Origin: Cylindrospermum sp. FACHB-282
GTDB taxonomy: Bacteria > Cyanobacteriota > Cyanobacteriia > Cyanobacteriales > Nostocaceae
Direction: 5' to 3'
Length of the DNA stretch: 36,450 bases
Assembly: GCF_014697195.1 (NCBI RefSeq)
Contig: NZ_JACJRJ010000055.1
Location: forward strand, 1-36,450
Below the pieces are notes generated by a model. It saw nothing but the letters and a program-made list of their open reading frames with translations. It ran no database searches and was not told the origin of the DNA. The position numbers were made by a program, and so were the translations under genes. Shown piece after piece: positions 33,009-36,450 of the stretch (its first letter is position 1; each line of letters begins with the position of its first letter).

Positions 33009-34154
33009 ATGAAATTCCAATTCTTATTAAGCGCTTTATTTTCCCAAATTAAAGGACGTCATTGGTGGATAGGTATCCTCTTCTGGATGGCTTTGATTGC
33101 TCCATCTCAAGCATCTGTAATTCTGCGTGTGGCAATTGAGAGGGGTGTAAATCAGGTAAAAATCGGCGCTTCCACGACTGCAATGGTCAAAGATAGTGCT
33201 GGTCGTACTCTCGGACAATTGCCGGCGATGAGTGCGTTTTCGGCCCAAGCAGTTCCCGGCGGTGTAGCTTTGGATAGGTGGCAGTCTGGTTTATTTTGGA
33301 TTGAGCCGACTGGTAAGGGATTCGTTTATATTGGCGATCGCTGGTATCGGGGTAGAACTCTCGTTGTTCCCACAGAAAAAGGCTTAACCGCTGTTAACTG
33401 GGTTGATTTGGAAGAATATCTCTACAGCGTCATCGGTGGAGAAATGAATACTAGCTGGCCCCAAGAAGCCCTGAAAGCCCAAGCGATCGCTGCCCGTACC
33501 TATGCCCTCTACGAACGGGAAAGACAGCGCAATAATCCCGTTTATGATTTAGGCGATAGCCCGGATCGCTGGCAAATTTACAAAGGTGTGATTAGTGAAT
33601 CTCGTAACACTTATGACCCTGTGGATGCCACAGCCGGAAAGATACTCACTTACAACAACAAGATTATTCTCTCGGTGTTTCATGCTTGTTCTGGCGGACA
33701 TACCGAAAACGTGGAAGATGTTTGGACAAGCAAGGAGCCTTACCTGCGTGCTGTGGAAGACTACGATCAAAATATCAGCGCGTGTAATTGGGTAAAAACC
33801 TTCACCCCTGGGGAAATTAGCGCCAGAATTTCTGGTGTGGGCAATGTGAAAAGTATGATTCCAGAGTCTTTGTCACCTTTTCGCAGTGTGAAAGTGTTGA
33901 AAATTATCGGCGACAGGGGTACGAAAGTATTAAGAGGCGAGGAAGTGCGGACTGCCCTCAGACTTAAAAGTACACGTTTTAGCGTCAGCAAAGGGACAAA
34001 TGGTAGTTTTGTCTTGCAAGGGCTGGGCTATGGTCATGCTGTAGGTATGAGTCAGTGGGGCGCTTATAGTTTGGCTAAACGAGGAGCGAGCTATTTGCAA
34101 ATTTTAGGGCATTATTACCAAGGCGTAGCTCTAACACCTATTCAGGCAAAGTAG
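33009..34154 (+). CDS. SpoIID/LytB-domain protein
   Basis: This 381-residue exported protein has a signal peptide or N-terminal anchor (hydrophobic about 20-33, cleavage near SQAS at 33-36). The SpoIID core is evident: LEEYLYSVIGGEMNTSWP with the conserved Glu, then EALKAQAIAARTYALYER (about 153-170), FHACSGGHTENVEDVW (about 222-237) and the C-terminal GLGYGHAVGMSQWGAYSLA (about 337-355). In sporulating bacteria SpoIID is a lytic transglycosylase acting on stem-peptide-free glycan. Cyanobacterial homologues are presumed to remodel peptidoglycan, for example at septa or in heterocysts. This is inference from the family; no operon partner is evident. Confidence 0.9.
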   Translation: MKFQFLLSALFSQIKGRHWWIGILFWMALIAPSQASVILRVAIERGVNQVKIGASTTAMVKDSAGRTLGQLPAMSAFSAQAVPGGVALDRWQSGLFWIEPTGKGFVYIGDRWYRGRTLVVPTEKGLTAVNWVDLEEYLYSVIGGEMNTSWPQEALKAQAIAARTYALYERERQRNNPVYDLGDSPDRWQIYKGVISESRNTYDPVDATAGKILTYNNKIILSVFHACSGGHTENVEDVWTSKEPYLRAVEDYDQNISACNWVKTFTPGEISARISGVGNVKSMIPESLSPFRSVKVLKIIGDRGTKVLRGEEVRTALRLKSTRFSVSKGTNGSFVLQGLGYGHAVGMSQWGAYSLAKRGASYLQILGHYYQGVALTPIQAK

Positions 34155-34168
34155 CGATCGCCTAACAT

Positions 34169-34189
34169 CCCCGGTCTAAAGACACGGGG
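34169..34189. repeat. IS200/IS605-like end hairpin (solo)
   Basis: CCCCG-GTCT-AA-AGAC-A-CGGGG folds into an almost perfect hairpin, followed by AGTGTCAA. Hairpins of this form (CCCCGTGTCTTTAGACCGGGG in the other direction) are common at the ends of IS200/IS605-type elements in cyanobacteria. No transposase or TnpB gene is beside it. It could also act in terminating the SpoIID-domain gene, since T6 occurs 18 bases later. Confidence 0.45.
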
Positions 34190-34272
34190 AGTGTCAATCT
34201 GGGGCGATTTTTTCTGCTCTGGTGGGCCACATAAAGCTGTATATTCATGTATGGCAGCATCGGAAGTAAGCA

Positions 34273-34905
34273 GTGCCAAAAATCATCGCTATCCTCAACG
34301 GTAAAGGAGGAGTCGGTAAAACGACTACCGCAGTCAATCTGGCCGCAAACTTTGCGAGGGACAAAAAGGTAATTCTGATTGATGCAGATATTCAAGGTTC
34401 AGCCAGTTGGTGGTTTCGACGCAATCAGCAGGGAATGGGATTTGATCTAGCCCAAGAAAGCGAACCGCAACTTTTAGGAGAATTACGAAGGATCACAGGT
34501 TACGATTTAGTAGTGGTGGATACGCCTCCGGCGCTGCGCTCTGAAGCATTAGCAACGGTAGTGGCGATCGCAGATTATCTAGTTTTGCCTACACCCCCAG
34601 CACCGATGGATTTAGCTGTCTTAGTCGAGACAGTCAGGGAAGCCGTTATCCCTGTAGGCACCCCCTATCGGGTACTGCTAACTAAAGTCGATACGCGGAG
34701 TTTGGGAGAAGCATTAGAAGCTAAAAACACTCTCACGCGGCTAGGAATTCCGGCTTTTAATGCCTTAATCCGGATCTATAAAGCTCATGAACGAGCAGCC
34801 CTTGAGGGTGTGGCGATTACTCAATGGAGAGGGAAAAACGCACGAGAAGCGGAGTCTGACTACCGTCGTGTGGCTGAAGAATTACAGTATGATTGGAGGA
34901 AATAA
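34273..34905 (+). CDS. ParA-family ATPase, candidate McdA (carboxysome positioning)
   Basis: This 210-residue deviant-Walker ATPase starts at GTG 34273. The deviant Walker A is KGGVGKTT (about 11-18, with the signature Lys), then [11 protein letters not shown] at about 39-49 (Walker A') and LVVVDTPP (Walker B, about 83-90). ParA proteins bind DNA as ATP dimers and position cargo on the nucleoid. The stop overlaps the start of the coiled-coil gene (TAATG), so the two are translationally coupled, as in ParA/partner pairs. No ParB or parS is present. The short length, classical Walker box and coiled-coil partner with a C-terminal Trp fit the type 2 McdA/McdB systems of cyanobacteria. This assignment is inference; an orphan ParA is the alternative. 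Confidence 0.8.
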   Translation: MPKIIAILNGKGGVGKTTTAVNLAANFARDKKVILIDADIQGSASWWFRRNQQGMGFDLAQESEPQLLGELRRITGYDLVVVDTPPALRSEALATVVAIADYLVLPTPPAPMDLAVLVETVREAVIPVGTPYRVLLTKVDTRSLGEALEAKNTLTRLGIPAFNALIRIYKAHERAALEGVAITQWRGKNAREAESDYRRVAEELQYDWRK

Positions 34906-35441
34906 TGGTTAAAAAACGTCTCGCCGACTTACTACAAGAAGAAACGCAAAAATTTACACCTCCCGAAGGTGAATCTGCTATCGAAATTGCTGCTGAGGTC
35001 GTTACCGAAGCAAGTAATTTTCCAACTGAGGAACCACCAATACAAATATCTGAATCAACTGCTGCTTTAGAAGCAACTGTTAAAGAGTTGCGTGATAGCC
35101 TAGAAAAAGCAAATAAAAAAGAAGCTACTTTCCAGAATAAAATTACTGATTTACAATCAGCTTTATCTGCACAAAAAGTAGCAACAGAAAATTTGACACA
35201 AGAGCTTGATGAAACTAAGAAAACAGCCCTACAACTAGCAGAGGCTAATTCTCAATTAATAGAAGAAATTAATGGGTTAAAACAAGCAAAGGAAACAGTA
35301 AAGGCACTGGTAAAACAACCGATTAAGGAAAGTTACAATCCTCTTAACTACAGAAAATCCCACAGATCACCTGAAAGGCTACAAGAAAAGCCAACGCAAG
35401 CCAATGATGATTTTGCCAATAATACTTGGTTGTATGATTAG
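34905..35441 (+). CDS. Coiled-coil partner of the ParA ATPase, candidate McdB
   Basis: This 178-residue protein starts at ATG 34905, which overlaps the ParA stop. GGAGGA at 34895-34900 is its Shine-Dalgarno; a TTG 12 bases earlier is less likely. The N-terminus is charged (VKKRLADLLQEETQKF), a long helical coiled coil spans about 55-135 (heptad-like, rich in Glu, Lys, Gln and Ala), and a basic segment (NYRKSHRSPERLQEK) precedes the tail NNTWLYD, with Trp at the fourth residue from the end. McdB proteins share a charged N-terminus, a Gln/charged coiled coil and an invariant Trp near the C-terminus, so the architecture fits, but sequence similarity in this family is low. There is no membrane segment. 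Confidence 0.6.
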   Translation: MVKKRLADLLQEETQKFTPPEGESAIEIAAEVVTEASNFPTEEPPIQISESTAALEATVKELRDSLEKANKKEATFQNKITDLQSALSAQKVATENLTQELDETKKTALQLAEANSQLIEEINGLKQAKETVKALVKQPIKESYNPLNYRKSHRSPERLQEKPTQANDDFANNTWLYD

Positions 35442-35444
35442 AAT

Positions 35445-36332
35445 TTAAAGCCGAAATTCTAAAATGTGTTGGGCAGTAATTTGTGGTTGTTCTAAGTGAG
35501 GCACATGACCACAATCTTTAATCCAGATAAGCTGACTTTGGGGAATTGCCTTTTGAAATTTCTGGGCATCCCCAATACCCAAAATCTGATCAGCATCGCC
35601 CCACAAAATAAGTGTAGATTGCCCAATTTCTGAAAGTTGCTCAAGTTTAAAAGCATTATAACCACCACTTTTAGTGAAAGCGATCAATGCTTGATCCCAA
35701 CTGGGCATTTGCAGGTGTAATGCTCCACAATATAAAGCATCCATAGAGGCAAGGCTGGGGTTTTTGTAAGCAGTGCGGGAAATGCGATCGCGAATTTTGA
35801 GATTACGCAAAATCCCAGTTGCTAAAGAATCCAACGGCGGAAACATCAATTTGCTTAACTGTGAACCACCCTTCAAACCCGCACTGTCAATTAACACCAG
35901 CTTTTCCACCACGGACGGGTAAGTGAGAGTGAAATCAATCGCCGTCGCACCCCCCATTGAAGTTCCCACCAAAATAACAGGTTGGTTAATTAAGGTTTTC
36001 CAAAAATAATAAAGATGGGTTTTAATGGCATTTGGGCTATAGGGAATTCCGGAAAGTCTATCTGTAAAGCCAAAACCCAGTAAATCCACAGCCCAAGTTT
36101 GATTATCGCCCCTCAGCAGTGGCAACAGACGTCGGAATTCAAAAACAGAACTGTCAAAACCATGAATTAATAAGATAGGTGTTCCACCACTTCCCTGATG
36201 TACATAGGTTGTGGTGATTGGTTCCGTAGTCAGGGGAGTCACGATCTCTCGACTTTGAATACTCTGGGCCAGGGTAATTGAGGTTGGTTCTGTCAGTTGC
36301 TTAACTGCGGCAGGTAAAAAGCTTTTAAACAT
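35445..36332 (-). CDS. Alpha/beta-fold hydrolase
   Basis: From ATG 36332 this is a 295-residue protein; a GTG at 36362 would add 10 residues but would overlap the hairpin there. The oxyanion region LLIHGFDSS (about 54-62), nucleophile elbow GTSMGG (Ser about 125), acid in LWGDADQILG and His in CGHVPHLEQP near the C-terminus form a complete Ser-Asp-His triad. It belongs to the soluble esterase/haloperoxidase-like group with a cap domain (about 140-220). The N-terminal 15 residues are mildly hydrophobic but not a clear signal. Substrate unknown. It is convergent with the coiled-coil gene, 3 bases apart. Confidence 0.88.
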   Translation of the reverse strand: MFKSFLPAAVKQLTEPTSITLAQSIQSREIVTPLTTEPITTTYVHQGSGGTPILLIHGFDSSVFEFRRLLPLLRGDNQTWAVDLLGFGFTDRLSGIPYSPNAIKTHLYYFWKTLINQPVILVGTSMGGATAIDFTLTYPSVVEKLVLIDSAGLKGGSQLSKLMFPPLDSLATGILRNLKIRDRISRTAYKNPSLASMDALYCGALHLQMPSWDQALIAFTKSGGYNAFKLEQLSEIGQSTLILWGDADQILGIGDAQKFQKAIPQSQLIWIKDCGHVPHLEQPQITAQHILEFRL

Positions 36333-36357
36333 AAGTTTTAGCTTATCCGACAGAAGC

Positions 36358-36384
36358 CCCACGCCTCACTCTTAGGAGCGTGGG
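36358..36384. repeat. Hairpin resembling an IS200/IS605 element end
   Basis: CCCACGCCTC and GAGCGTGGG pair with one bulged base around the loop ACTCTTAG and are followed by ATGAATGGCGCG. This GC-rich hairpin with the GTGGGATGAATGG flank resembles sequences that follow tnpB genes in Nostoc-type genomes. No transposase gene is inside the window, and 36385-36450 holds nothing else that I can recognise. Confidence 0.35.
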
Positions 36385-36450
36385 ATGAATGGCGCGTGAG
36401 TTGACGACAGTTCCCTGACTAATGTGCGTAGCACCAGAGAAGGGAGCATG

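Noticed and set aside
34273-34905. Plasmid partition locus
   Set aside because: There is no ParB, parS-like sites, replication gene or other plasmid gene nearby, and housekeeping genes surround it.

Overview
The window looks like chromosomal DNA of a filamentous, probably heterocyst-forming cyanobacterium (Nostocales, Nostoc/Calothrix-like). Reasons: many HIP1 octamers (GCGATCGC), a heptanucleotide short tandem repeat (ATTACCA type, about 15943-15979), a clpR-clpP3 pair, a Nostoc-type lactate/glycolate oxidase gene, and cyanobacterial protein families throughout. This placement is inferred from sequence features only.

Layout. 1-500: right end of an ISL3-type insertion sequence abutting a zinc-ribbon-like gene that has lost its start. 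515-2531 (minus): a glyoxalase/VOC protein, then a compact three-gene operon of two uncharacterised proteins and a HEPN-domain protein. 2799-5332 (minus): two tandem, overlapping von Willebrand A (VWA) genes. 5571-7689 (plus): clpR, clpP3 and a J-domain protein. 7770-11090 (minus): a large probable outer-membrane protein and a small Tyr/Gly-rich secreted protein. 11091-12212: about 1.1 kb with no convincing gene. 12246-13429: a small acidic protein, a TrmH-family RNA methyltransferase and tRNA-Leu(CAG). 13895-18251 (plus): murA (start codon unclear), a small secreted protein, an M48 metallopeptidase, an FMN-dependent alpha-hydroxy-acid oxidase and tRNA-Leu(CAA). 18252-19543: mainly non-coding, with one doubtful small basic ORF and a strong terminator.

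19544-28133 (plus) is an exopolysaccharide locus: GT26 (WecG/TagA type) glycosyltransferase, Wzx-like flippase, two GT4 glycosyltransferases, Wzy/O-antigen-ligase-like protein, a third GT4 enzyme and an OafA-type acyltransferase. It is followed by an oppositely oriented beta-helix lipoprotein (28178-29638), tRNA-Gln with its own promoter and terminator, and a Wzz/BY-kinase polysaccharide co-polymerase (30563-32770). Together these would build, flip, polymerise, decorate and length-control a surface polysaccharide by a Wzx/Wzy-type route. No Wza-type export channel is visible.

33009-36450: a SpoIID/LytB-domain protein, a ParA-family ATPase overlapping a coiled-coil protein with a near-C-terminal Trp (a candidate McdA/McdB carboxysome-positioning pair), an alpha/beta hydrolase, and two hairpins resembling IS200/IS605 ends.

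The most notable observations are: a roughly 47-bp near-copy of the tRNA-Leu(CAA) -10 box, leader and 5' half forming the last codons of the M48 peptidase gene, so that these direct repeats bracket the oxidase gene; the HEPN three-gene operon; the possible McdAB pair; murA with a good Shine-Dalgarno sequence but only an ATT codon at the expected place; and an IS-decapitated zinc-ribbon gene.
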